Positions 1-6,198 of a DNA stretch of 12,085 nt are shown one piece after another. Origin of the DNA: Thermoleophilia bacterium (GTDB lineage Bacteria; Actinomycetota; Thermoleophilia; Gaiellales; Gaiellaceae). How positions within the stretch are numbered: the first letter of the stretch is position 1; the number at the start of each line of letters is the position of its first letter. The notes under the pieces were generated by a model, which worked only from the letters and a program-made list of their open reading frames with translations, was not told the DNA's origin and made no database searches. Position numbers and translations under genes: made by a program. The DNA lies in the NCBI GenBank assembly GCA_014534415.1, contig JACVRM010000052.1, positions 1 to 12,085 of the forward strand. The letters are read 5' to 3'.

Positions 1-66
1 AGCGAAGGAGCGCGGCAGCTCGCGGAACAGGAACGTAGCGACGAGCTGGCCGCCGGCGCGGCTCAC
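1..66 (-). CDS. Start of an unidentified protein, cut by the window edge
   Basis: Twenty-two codons run from a GTG at 66-64 to the window edge without a stop, reading MSRAGGQLVATFLFRELPRS and on. The GTG overlaps the TGA of the DUF2007 gene (shared GTGA), the usual sign of translational coupling in a polycistronic message, and nearly all third positions are G or C. The visible part has a small hydrophobic patch (LVATFLF) and no motif I can assign. It could be the N-terminus of any of several families, so no function is proposed. The overlap and codon bias are the only support. Confidence 0.5.
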   Translation of the reverse strand, partial: MSRAGGQLVATFLFRELPRSFA

Positions 67-293
67 TCGGCGACGAGCTCGTCCGGGTCGGTAAACGCCT
101 CGATGGCGTCCTTTGCCGCCTCGAGCGAAGACTCGGGGACGAGCACCTTCTGCGGCGCATCCTCGTTTTCGCGCGGGTGGTGCTCGACGGCAGCCTCGAG
201 AACCGACTCGATGCCGGCGCGCGACAGGATCGCCTGGACCTCTTCGGCCTCGCCGATGTCCTCCGCCACGGCCAGCTGCACCATCTCCGTCAT
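63..293 (-). CDS. DUF2007-like putative signal-transducing protein
   Basis: A 76-residue protein with the DUF2007 pattern. Near the N-terminus, AEEVQAILSRAGIES matches the conserved region in which acquired residues select between chain copies or sources (a helix followed by a buried strand). Near the C-terminus, KVLVPESSLEAAKDAIEAF is the typical strand-helix ending. The family is small, cytosolic and largely uncharacterised; 'signal transducing' is a database label rather than a proven role. The ATG at 293 overlaps the TGA of ribonuclease Z by four bases (ATGA), so it is probably translated from the rnz message. Its own stop overlaps the start of the next gene, so three genes are locked together. 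Family assignment is from remembered sequence pattern only. Confidence 0.75.
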   Translation of the reverse strand: MTEMVQLAVAEDIGEAEEVQAILSRAGIESVLEAAVEHHPRENEDAPQKVLVPESSLEAAKDAIEAFTDPDELVAE

Positions 294-1297
294 CCCGGCG
301 CCTCCTCGACTCGCGGCACGGCCTCGAGCTCGGGAGCCGTGTCGCCCTCGCGCTCCAGTGCGCCTCCCTTGTGGAGGCGCGGCCTGCCCCGCTCTCCGAA
401 CGGGACGTCGATGATATCGAAGTCCCTCGGCACGACCGTGTCCGGGAAGACGATGCGAGCCTCGCGCGCGACCTGACCGCCCGTGTACCGGCTGGAAAGA
501 TGCGTCAGCGCCAGCAGCCCGACGTCCGCGGCGCGCGCGAGCTCAGCCGCGTCCAGCGCGGTCGAGTGTTCGGTTTCTCGCGCGCGCTCCTCCTCGTCCT
601 GGCAGAACGTGGCCTCGTGCACCAGCACGTCTGCGCCCCGTGCCATCTCCAGAACGCTCGGGGCGGGCGCCGAGTCGCCGGCGAGGACGACCTTGCGACC
701 GGCGCGTGGAGGCCCGAGCACCTGGTCGGGCCTCACCATGCGGCCACCAACGTCCACCACCTCGCCGCGCTGGAGTACGCCGCGCTCACGCCCGGCCGGT
801 ACGCCGAGCGCGTCTGCGGCCTCGGGGTCGAAGCGGCCGGGCCGGGGCGCTTCGACGAGCGCGTAGCCGACGGCCGACACGCCGTGCTGCACGGCGAAGA
901 CGACCAGGTCGTAATCGCCGCGGCCGAGCACCGTGCCGGACCGCACCTCGCGCAACTCGTAGTCGTACGTGAGCTTGCCGAAGACGCGTCGCAACGCCGT
1001 GAACAGGTCGTGCAGGCCGGGTGGCCCGTAGACGATCAGCGGCACGTCCCGTCCGCGCAGCGCAAAGGTCTTCATCATGCCCGGTAGCCCGAGGTAGTGG
1101 TCGGCGTGATAGTGCGTCAGGAAGACTTCGCGGAGATCGACCAGTCCGATCGAAGAGCGCAGCAACTGGCGCTGCGTTCCCTCCCCGCAGTCGAAGAGCA
1201 GCCGCTCACCGCCGCGACGGACGAGGACCGCCGTGGGGCCGCGCTGCGCCGTCGGCATCGAGCCGGCCGTGCCCAGGAAGACCAGGTCCAGATCCAC
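290..1297 (-). CDS. rnz: Ribonuclease Z (tRNA 3' endonuclease, MBL fold)
   Basis: A 335-residue metallo-beta-lactamase-fold nuclease that cuts the 3' trailer from tRNA precursors in the cytosol. The N-terminus MDLDLVFLGTAGSMPT is typical of RNase Z. The zinc motif HxHxDH is H62-Y-H64-A-D66-H67, followed by LGLPG. Further ligands or catalytic residues are H138 (VQHGV), D208 (LAGDS), H227 (VHEATF), H244 (EHSTA) and H266 (LTHLSSRY), so the enzyme looks intact. The last ~25 residues are an acidic, poorly conserved tail. The start is GTG at 1297. No Shine-Dalgarno is visible, but TAGACT lies six bases upstream, fitting a leaderless message. It follows the LysM gene by 35 bp and overlaps the DUF2007 gene. 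The adenosine-rich CCA motif is not encoded in the only tRNA of this window, which makes 3' processing relevant. Confidence 0.95.
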   Translation of the reverse strand: MDLDLVFLGTAGSMPTAQRGPTAVLVRRGGERLLFDCGEGTQRQLLRSSIGLVDLREVFLTHYHADHYLGLPGMMKTFALRGRDVPLIVYGPPGLHDLFTALRRVFGKLTYDYELREVRSGTVLGRGDYDLVVFAVQHGVSAVGYALVEAPRPGRFDPEAADALGVPAGRERGVLQRGEVVDVGGRMVRPDQVLGPPRAGRKVVLAGDSAPAPSVLEMARGADVLVHEATFCQDEEERARETEHSTALDAAELARAADVGLLALTHLSSRYTGGQVAREARIVFPDTVVPRDFDIIDVPFGERGRPRLHKGGALEREGDTAPELEAVPRVEEAPG

Positions 1298-1303
1298 GGT
1301 TGC

Positions 1304-1309
1304 AGTCTA
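1304..1309 (-). promoter_or_regulatory. -10 box for a leaderless rnz transcript
   Basis: Minus-strand TAGACT (TAnnnT type, compare TATAAT) ends six bases before the rnz GTG, so transcription would begin at or beside the first base of the start codon. No convincing -35 hexamer is visible. This would let rnz be transcribed independently of the SOS-controlled LysM gene just upstream. Inference from spacing only. Confidence 0.4.
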
Positions 1310-1332
1310 GAAACGGTGCCCGCGCCGTTCGG

Positions 1333-1572
1333 CTACGGCACCAGCAGCGTCTCGCCCGGCTCGAGCGTGTCGCCGGCGGCGCCGTTGCGCTCACGGATCC
1401 GCCAGACGCCCTCGCGCGTGTCACCGCCGTAGCGCGTCGCCGCGATCGCCCACAGCGTGTCCCCGGGCCTGACGACGTACCGCTCCGCCGGCGCCCCTCC
1501 GTCCGAGGGACGCGCGAAGCCGCCGACGGCCGCTGCGGCCAAACTCGATGCGAGCATGAGCTTGACGAACAT
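1333..1572 (-). CDS. SOS-controlled LysM membrane protein, probable cell-division inhibitor (YneA/ChiZ-like)
   Basis: A 79-residue protein with a short hydrophobic N-terminal segment (about residues 5-19, uncleaved anchor or signal peptide), a brief linker, and one LysM domain (32-79: YVVRPGDTLWAIAATRYGG, ending ETLLVP). LysM binds peptidoglycan, so the domain should lie outside the membrane. Small anchor-plus-LysM proteins induced by DNA damage are known cell-division suppressors: YneA in Bacillus and Rv2719c/ChiZ in Mycobacterium. Two perfect CGAAC-N4-GTTCG boxes, the Gram-positive LexA operator, cover the promoter and start codon, strongly suggesting the same role here. The ATG at 1572 lies nine bases after a -10 box, so the message is probably leaderless. 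M6 is a possible later start. No lexA gene is in the window. Without the operators this would be an ordinary LysM protein. Confidence 0.8.
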   Translation of the reverse strand: MFVKLMLASSLAAAAVGGFARPSDGGAPAERYVVRPGDTLWAIAATRYGGDTREGVWRIRERNGAAGDTLEPGETLLVP

Positions 1573-1579
1573 GCGTTCG
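1566..1579 (-). promoter_or_regulatory. LexA (SOS) box 2, over the start codon
   Basis: Minus-strand CGAACGCATGTTCG, again a perfect CGAAC-N4-GTTCG. The LysM gene's ATG lies in the central four bases plus one. It is centred 25 bp from box 1. Two such boxes in 39 bp are very unlikely by chance and imply tight repression. Confidence 0.85.
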
Positions 1580-1581
1580 CC

Positions 1582-1610
1582 ATACTAAGGCGAACATGTG
1601 TTCGTGTCAA
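1582..1610 (-). promoter_or_regulatory. Promoter of the LysM gene (TTGACA-17-TAGTAT)
   Basis: Minus strand: -35 TTGACA (1610-1605), a 17-base spacer, then -10 TAGTAT (1587-1582). The -35 is a perfect consensus and overlaps the TGA stop of the phosphodiesterase gene. The -10 ends nine bases before the ATG, placing the transcription start within about two bases of it. Confidence 0.75.
1591..1604 (-). promoter_or_regulatory. LexA (SOS) box 1, in the promoter spacer
   Basis: Minus-strand CGAACACATGTTCG: both half-sites of the Gram-positive/actinobacterial LexA operator CGAAC-N4-GTTCG are perfect. It fills the spacer between -35 and -10, so bound LexA would block RNA polymerase directly. Confidence 0.85.
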
Positions 1611-2083
1611 GCGAGCGGCACGATACGAGGCACGCCGCGGTCGACGACCGCCATCGTTCGCGACGGCGCGCGCCGCCGTTCGGTCGGACTCCCCGGGTTG
1701 AGGAGCCAGCAGCCGTCGCGCCGCTCGAGCTCCGCCATGTGCGTGTGCCCGTAGACGACCACGTCGCAGCCGGGGAACCAGCCGAGGAGCCGCTCGGTGC
1801 GCGCCGCGCGCGGGCCGGCATCGTGCACCATCCCGATGCGTAGCCCCGCCACCTCGACCAGACGCCGCGCGGGAAGCCGCGTCTTGAGCGCCGCGTCGTC
1901 CATGTTGCCGTGCACGCCCGCGATCGGCGCAAGCTCCTCGAGCTCGACGAGCACGCCCTCCGCCACGAAGTCGCCGGCGTGCAGGATCAGCTCGGCGCCG
2001 CCCAGCACCCGCAGGCACTCGTCGGACAGACGCCGCGAACCGCGCGGCAGGTGGGTGTCCGAGATGACGGCGACGGCGGCCAG
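1607..2083 (-). CDS. YfcE/MJ0936-type metallophosphoesterase, probable CTG start
   Basis: A calcineurin-like phosphodiesterase of the small YfcE/MJ0936 group, which use two metals to hydrolyse phosphodiesters; the natural substrate is usually unknown. Read from the CTG at 2083 it has 158 residues, normal for the family, and begins (M)AAVAVISDTHLPRG. Metal-site motifs are D9-T-H11, HAGD (D38), GNMDD (N60), H87 and GHTH (H113, H115), with NPGS following. The first standard start codon is a GTG at 2008, which would give 133 residues and remove the first strand and the essential DTH motif, so it is rejected. The CTG immediately follows, in frame, the TAG of the glycosidase gene. A CTG start coupled to termination, stop readthrough, or a sequence error are the possible explanations. 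Confidence 0.85.
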   Translation of the reverse strand: MAAVAVISDTHLPRGSRRLSDECLRVLGGAELILHAGDFVAEGVLVELEELAPIAGVHGNMDDAALKTRLPARRLVEVAGLRIGMVHDAGPRAARTERLLGWFPGCDVVVYGHTHMAELERRDGCWLLNPGSPTERRRAPSRTMAVVDRGVPRIVPLA

Positions 2084-3730
2084 CTACCGCGCGCGCTTCT
2101 TGCGCGGCTTGCGCGTCTTCGGCTTGCTCGTCCGGTCGATCTTCCCGACTCGGAACGCCTGGCTCATCAAGACTGTCGCGCGCGCGCGATTCATCTCGGC
2201 GGTCAGGCGGATTCCGTAGACGTAGTAGCCGGGTGCAACCCGGCGCAGAGGGAAGCTGACCGAGCGACCCCAGGGCGCCTTGACGCGGCCGCTGACCCTC
2301 AGCGTCGGGCGTAGCGCGCCGCCGCGCGCGAGCGAGCGGCCGACGACCTTCGCCCACTGCGGTGCGGCCGCCGGCGCACGCGGAATCCGAAAGAGGCCCG
2401 CGGTGAAGAGCGCGTTCTCCTTCGCGCCTACTGCAAATCCCCAGCGCCGCTGGGTCGCCGGGAGCACGCGGCGCGCGTCGCCGAAGCGGACGGACGCGCC
2501 GACGAGACCCGCCGCGTGTCGCCACGCGAACGGTCCGCCCGGGCAGTTTGCGCCCGTCTGGGCGATCGCCGCCTTGACGGAGTCGTACGACGGCCGGCGC
2601 GTCCCGTCTGCTCGCATCAAGCCGGCCTGCCAGCGGGCGAGGTCGGGTTCGTCCTGCAGCCCGAAGAAGAGCAGCGACTTCACGCTCGCGTCGCACGCCG
2701 CGAGCCGGATCGCCTCGGCGTAGATCTCGGCCTGGTGGCCCTCGTCCGTGGGCGTCACGTTCTCCTGGCCGTGGTACGCGCTCTGCGCACTTGGCACGAT
2801 GCCGACCTGCCAGCCCACTTCGGCGAGGCGCAGCTTGAGGCTCGTCAGGACGACGGACTGCCCAGCCTCCTCGAAGGTCGGCTGCGCCGTGCCGTTGAAG
2901 GCGTCCCAGACGGCCTGCTTGATGCGGTCGAGGTTGTTCAGGCCGGCGCGCGGCCACGGGTAACCGATTGCCAGCGGGTGGGTGTCCCGGTCCGGGTACG
3001 CGTGGAAGGCGAGCTCGTCCATCAGCGGGGTCGTTCGGCCGCTCGCGCGGTAGGCGGCGCCGATGTCGCGCAGGCACCGGACGGGCGAGGTGGAGGGGTT
3101 GTCAGGCGAGAGCGGATCGTCGTTGCCGCGCGGCGAGAGCCCGACGCCGATCACGCGGATGCCGGCGTCGACGCTCTTGAGCGCGTCGTAGGCGGCCGCG
3201 AGCGTGGCCGCATAGGCCGTGCACGCAAGCGGGTTTCGGTTGGCGTCGAACTGCGGGCGCCAGAAGCGCGGCTGGTTCGGCTCGTTGCCGACGATGAAGT
3301 CCTGCACCTCCGGATACGACCGCGCCAGCGTCTGGAGGAACGCGGTGAACTGGCCGGTGCTCGCCAGCGTGCTGGTCAGCGCGGTCGGGCGTGCCGGGTA
3401 GACGGCGAAGACGACGCGCACGCCGCGGGCGGTCGCATTCGCGACGTAGCGGTCCAGCTGTGGCTTGTCGCGGACCGTCGCCGGCGCGTCCGGGTCCCAC
3501 GGCACCGAGACCCGGTTCTCGCGCATGCCGAGCTCGGCGAGCGTATCGAGGAAGGCGACGCCGCCGTCGGCCGCGTCCTTGCCGAGGTCGTCGGTGACGC
3601 CAATACTCAAACCGCCCGCTGCGGCGATTGCTGGGAACGCGAGCGCGGCGAGCGCGATCGCGACTGCGAGCTGAAGACGCTTGATCACGGCTAGCAAATC
3701 GGCCCTTCGGACGGTGGCCTTTAGCAGCAT
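2084..3730 (-). CDS. Secreted clan GH-A-like glycoside hydrolase
   Basis: A 548-residue exported TIM-barrel protein. Residues 1-39 are a signal peptide (basic start, hydrophobic 21-34, AIAAAGG cleavage area). The barrel shows clan GH-A features: VGNEP with N149-E150 (acid/base), AFHAYP (H243, Y245) after strand six, and LRLAEVGWQ with E304 as likely nucleophile. Then FFGLQDEPDLARWQAGL (355-371) resembles the last barrel strand and loop. A separate C-terminal region (about 400-520) is followed by a very basic tail (KPKTRKPRKKRAR). I cannot assign a GH family or sugar; GH39/GH5-like relatives are common in soil Actinobacteria. The start at 3730 has a strong Shine-Dalgarno; GTG at 3688 would give a more compact signal peptide but lacks one. 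It lies 43 bp after dgcN and runs directly into the phosphodiesterase. Confidence 0.85.
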   Translation of the reverse strand: MLLKATVRRADLLAVIKRLQLAVAIALAALAFPAIAAAGGLSIGVTDDLGKDAADGGVAFLDTLAELGMRENRVSVPWDPDAPATVRDKPQLDRYVANATARGVRVVFAVYPARPTALTSTLASTGQFTAFLQTLARSYPEVQDFIVGNEPNQPRFWRPQFDANRNPLACTAYAATLAAAYDALKSVDAGIRVIGVGLSPRGNDDPLSPDNPSTSPVRCLRDIGAAYRASGRTTPLMDELAFHAYPDRDTHPLAIGYPWPRAGLNNLDRIKQAVWDAFNGTAQPTFEEAGQSVVLTSLKLRLAEVGWQVGIVPSAQSAYHGQENVTPTDEGHQAEIYAEAIRLAACDASVKSLLFFGLQDEPDLARWQAGLMRADGTRRPSYDSVKAAIAQTGANCPGGPFAWRHAAGLVGASVRFGDARRVLPATQRRWGFAVGAKENALFTAGLFRIPRAPAAAPQWAKVVGRSLARGGALRPTLRVSGRVKAPWGRSVSFPLRRVAPGYYVYGIRLTAEMNRARATVLMSQAFRVGKIDRTSKPKTRKPRKKRAR

Positions 3731-3733
3731 CGC

Positions 3734-3739
3734 ACCTCC
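3734..3739 (-). promoter_or_regulatory. Shine-Dalgarno of the glycosidase gene
   Basis: Minus-strand GGAGGT ends three bases before the ATG at 3730. Spacing is slightly short, but this is the strongest ribosome site in the left half of the window. It favours 3730 over the internal GTG at 3688. Confidence 0.65.
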
Positions 3740-3773
3740 GGCGCCCGCCGTCGATGGGCCGGACGTCCTATTC

Positions 3774-4808
3774 CTACGGCTGGGGGGACCTATGCTCGAG
3801 GACCGCGTCGAGCAGGCGGTCGGCGCCGAAGCGGACGGGATCGTCGGCCGGGAGGCCGGTCTCCGATGCCGCGGCGGCGATCGAGGCGCGCGCGTCGCGG
3901 TCGCCGAGGCCGCGCGTGTTCAGTGCAACTGCGACGACGCGAGCCGGCCGCGCCGGCAGCGAGATCCGCTCGTGCAGCTCGACGAGCTCCGCGAGCGAAG
4001 GCAGCGGGTGGCCGGGATAGCCCTCGACTTCCGTCGAGCCCGCCCGGTGGCAGAGCACGAAAGCATGCGGCGCCGATCCGTGCATCAGGCCCAGCGTGAC
4101 GCCCGAATACGCCGGGTGGCTGAGCGAGCCCTGGCCCTCCACCCACTGCAGCCGGCCACCTCGCGCGGCACCCTGGACGACGAGCCGCTCGGCCGCGCCC
4201 GCGATGAAGTCTGCGACAACTGCGTCGACGGCGATCCCCCACCCCGCGATCGCGATGCCGGTCTGGCCGGTCGGCACGAAGACCGATGCGAGTCCGCGAC
4301 CCCGCGCTGCGCGGTCAAGCTCGAGGGACACCGTCATCTTCCCGATCGCGCAGTCGGAGCCCACGGTCAGCACGATGTGCGCTGCGACCTCGAGGTTCTC
4401 GCCCGTGGGCACGCTGAGATCGGGAGGCGGTTTGCGCAGGTCGCGCAGCGCGACGCCGTGGCGCGTAGCCAGTGCGACGAGCTCCTCGTCTTCCGTCAGG
4501 AACTCGTGGAGGCCGTTCTCGACGTCGAGCCCGCCCGTAATGCAGATGCGGAGCAGCTCCCGCCACGCAGGTGGGAATCGGCCGCCTTGCGTGGCGACGC
4601 CGACGAGCGCGGTGGTCGGTGCGTAGCGCAGCCCCTCGTCGACGGTCGCGACGATCGGGATGTCTCGGTACGTCTCGCCGGCGCGGGTCGAGTCGACGAT
4701 CGCCACGACGGGATCGGTTCCGTACTTGACGACTCCGCGCGCCGTCTTGCCGTAGTGAGGGTCGCCGCTCTTTTCCTCGGCGAGGATCAGGTAGCGCTTG
4801 GCCTGCAT
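3774..4808 (-). CDS. dgcN: DUF1611 protein, D-glutamate N-acetyltransferase DgcN-like
   Basis: A 344-residue cytosolic protein of the DUF1611/DgcN-like family. The N-terminal part (1-130) is a Rossmann-like domain. The C-terminal part has the family P-loop G150-SDCAI-G156-K157-MT and the conserved VEGQGSLSHPAYSG (223-236). In characterised bacteria DgcN acetylates D-glutamate, and its neighbour DgcA racemises N-acetyl-D-glutamate; the product is returned to L-glutamate by a deacetylase. The next gene upstream on the same strand is a DgcA-type enzyme, supporting that role here; the substrate remains inference. The open frame continues upstream for 237 codons, but that part is the mirror of dgcA and is low-quality. 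MQAKRYLIL at 4808 is the natural start. TACTCT lies seven bases upstream, suggesting a leaderless message independent of dgcA. Confidence 0.85.
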   Translation of the reverse strand: MQAKRYLILAEEKSGDPHYGKTARGVVKYGTDPVVAIVDSTRAGETYRDIPIVATVDEGLRYAPTTALVGVATQGGRFPPAWRELLRICITGGLDVENGLHEFLTEDEELVALATRHGVALRDLRKPPPDLSVPTGENLEVAAHIVLTVGSDCAIGKMTVSLELDRAARGRGLASVFVPTGQTGIAIAGWGIAVDAVVADFIAGAAERLVVQGAARGGRLQWVEGQGSLSHPAYSGVTLGLMHGSAPHAFVLCHRAGSTEVEGYPGHPLPSLAELVELHERISLPARPARVVAVALNTRGLGDRDARASIAAAASETGLPADDPVRFGADRLLDAVLEHRSPQP

Positions 4809-4815
4809 GCGCGAC

Positions 4816-4821
4816 AGAGTA
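4816..4821 (-). promoter_or_regulatory. -10 box for a leaderless dgcN transcript
   Basis: Minus-strand TACTCT, seven bases before the dgcN ATG. It fits the TAnnnT pattern and spacing seen before rnz, dgcA and the LysM gene. No clear -35 hexamer and no Shine-Dalgarno are visible. Confidence 0.4.
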
Positions 4822-4862
4822 GGTCGCGTTTCCGCGCGGCGTTTCCGGGTCAAGACCTCTGC

Positions 4863-5039
4863 ATGACGCAGTACGAGCAGGACAATGATCTGGGCGGCCA
4901 AGCGGGCGGCGAGGTCGACGAGGAGACGCTGGAGCAGGCGTGGCAGACAGGCGCGGAGCAGCGCTCGACGGCGGACGCCGGCGACCCCGAGGCAGGCGAG
5001 CGCGAGGCGGCCGGCCAGGACGTTTCCAGCCCGGACTAG
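4863..5039 (+). CDS. Small acidic, probably disordered protein
   Basis: An ATG opens a 58-codon frame, MTQYEQDNDLGGQAGGEVDE and on, ending SSPD. It is rich in Glu, Asp, Gln, Gly and Ala, has no Cys or Lys and a single Trp, and should be strongly acidic and mostly unfolded apart from one short helix (EETLEQAW). About nine of ten third positions are G or C, as in true genes here. It is divergent from dgcN (54 bp apart) and convergent with dgcA: the two stop codons share the palindrome CTAG at 5036-5039. No Shine-Dalgarno or good -10 box is visible. No family is recognised. It may be a real small protein or an unusually clean antisense frame in the dgcA-dgcN gap. Confidence 0.5.
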   Translation: MTQYEQDNDLGGQAGGEVDEETLEQAWQTGAEQRSTADAGDPEAGEREAAGQDVSSPD

Positions 5040-6058
5040 TCGAGCGCGACCCTCGGGGCGGGATGGACGCCGAGGCCGGGCGACGCGGGCGGCAGCTGCA
5101 CGCCGTCGACGAGCTGCACCCCGGGCCACGGATCGTGCGCCAGCAGGAGGTTGCCGTCGAGGTCGACGTGGTCGCACAGGCTTGCCACCTGGCAGCCTGC
5201 GGAGATCCCGAGCCCCGACTCGAGCATGCACCCGAGCATCACGCCGAGGCCGAGCGCGCGCGCCGCGTGCGCCATGCGGACCGCCTCCCGCATGCCGCCC
5301 GACTTCGCAAGCTTGATCGTGACGCCGTGGGCGCGTTCGGCGCAGGCAGCGAGGTCGGCGAGCGTATGGCAGTCCTCGTCCACGTAGATCGGCAACGGCG
5401 AGCGTCGCCTCAGCTCCGGCCCGTCGGGATCGCCGGCGCGCAGCGGCTGCTCGCAGTACTGCACTCCCAGCTCGGCGAGCTGCGGCAGCGCCTCCAGCGC
5501 CTCCTCGAGCGACCACCACTCGTTGACGTCCACCTGAAGCGGAAGCTTGCTCGCCGAGCGCACGGCGCGGACGCGCTCGACGTCGAGGCCGTCCCCCCCG
5601 CCCAGCTTCAGCTTGAGCCGGCGGAAGCGGCCCTGCGCCGCGGCGGCCTTGCCGGCCATGGCGTCCGGGTCAGCGAGCCCGATCGTCCACGACGTCGGCG
5701 GGCCCGCCCGGCGGAGCCCGAGCAGTCGCCAGACGGGCAGGCCGAGAAGCTTGCCGCACAGGTCGTGCAGTGCGGCGTCGATCGCCGCCTTGGCCGCCTG
5801 CTCGCCGGGGCGCTTTGCCAGCCGCTCGCCGAGATCCTCGAGCGAGAACGGGTCGTCACCGAGCTCTGTCCGCTCGACGAAGGCGAGCGCGGAAGCCGCC
5901 GACTCGTCGTAGCGCTCGATCGGAGCCGCCTCGCCGTTGCCGCGCTCCCCTGCGTGGTCGATCTCCACGTGGACGACCTCCGTCGTGTCCGTGGAGCCGC
6001 GCGCGATGGTGAAGCGCTCCGCGAGCTCGAGCGTGACGACGCGGGCGCGGATGTCCAT
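5036..6058 (-). CDS. dgcA: Enolase-superfamily epimerase, N-acetyl-D-Glu racemase DgcA / dipeptide epimerase-like
   Basis: A 340-residue enzyme of the muconate-lactonising subgroup of the enolase superfamily. The capping domain covers about 1-115. The barrel carries KxK (K149-L-K151), metal ligands D177 (VDVNEWW), E203 (CEQP) and D227 (VDEDC), and the second base K249 (TIKLAKSGG). Paired lysines across the active site are the hallmark of 1,1-proton-transfer epimerases such as L-Ala-D/L-Glu epimerase. Its placement directly upstream of a DUF1611 gene matches the DgcA/DgcN pair of D-glutamate catabolism, which favours N-acetyl-glutamate over a muropeptide dipeptide as substrate, though the sequence alone cannot decide. 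TAGGTT lies eight bases before the ATG, so the message may be leaderless. The divergent protease gene shares the 140-bp upstream region. Confidence 0.85.
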   Translation of the reverse strand: MDIRARVVTLELAERFTIARGSTDTTEVVHVEIDHAGERGNGEAAPIERYDESAASALAFVERTELGDDPFSLEDLGERLAKRPGEQAAKAAIDAALHDLCGKLLGLPVWRLLGLRRAGPPTSWTIGLADPDAMAGKAAAAQGRFRRLKLKLGGGDGLDVERVRAVRSASKLPLQVDVNEWWSLEEALEALPQLAELGVQYCEQPLRAGDPDGPELRRRSPLPIYVDEDCHTLADLAACAERAHGVTIKLAKSGGMREAVRMAHAARALGLGVMLGCMLESGLGISAGCQVASLCDHVDLDGNLLLAHDPWPGVQLVDGVQLPPASPGLGVHPAPRVALD

Positions 6059-6066
6059 GGTCCGCG

Positions 6067-6072
6067 AACCTA
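6067..6072 (-). promoter_or_regulatory. -10 box for a leaderless dgcA transcript
   Basis: Minus-strand TAGGTT lies eight bases upstream of the dgcA ATG, with the same geometry as the other leaderless candidates. The -35 is unclear. Confidence 0.4.
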
Positions 6073-6135
6073 GCGCAGCGTCACTCGTGTGCTTCGCCCT
6101 CGCTCGACCTGCGCGCGTCCAGTTGCTGGTCGATT

Positions 6136-6164
6136 ACTCGTTCGAGTGTCCCCCAAGCGAGTGT
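6136..6164. promoter_or_regulatory. Operator-like palindrome and direct repeat between dgcA and the protease gene
   Basis: In the 140-bp divergent region, ACTCG-TT-CGAGT (6136-6147) is a perfect five-base-arm palindrome. Its right arm begins CGAGTGT (6143-6149), which is repeated exactly at 6158-6164, a 15-bp period. This could be a regulator site for either gene. It lacks the spacing of the LexA boxes. Which regulator binds is unknown. Confidence 0.35.
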
Positions 6165-6198
6165 TGTCGGAACGTGCGGCGCGCCGATACACGCCGCG

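Noticed and set aside
1607..2008. Phosphodiesterase starting at GTG 2008
   Set aside because: It would lack the first strand and the DTH metal-binding motif, which are present and in frame just upstream.
3681..4862. The plus-strand frame that continues upstream of the acidic ORF for about 390 codons
   Set aside because: It is the mirror of dgcN in another frame, arginine-rich and without domain motifs; only the last 58 codons lie outside dgcN.
4809..5519. A 237-codon N-terminal extension of dgcN
   Set aside because: It runs antisense-frame through the acidic ORF and out of frame through dgcA, with arginine/alanine-rich filler; DUF1611 proteins begin near MQAKRYLIL.
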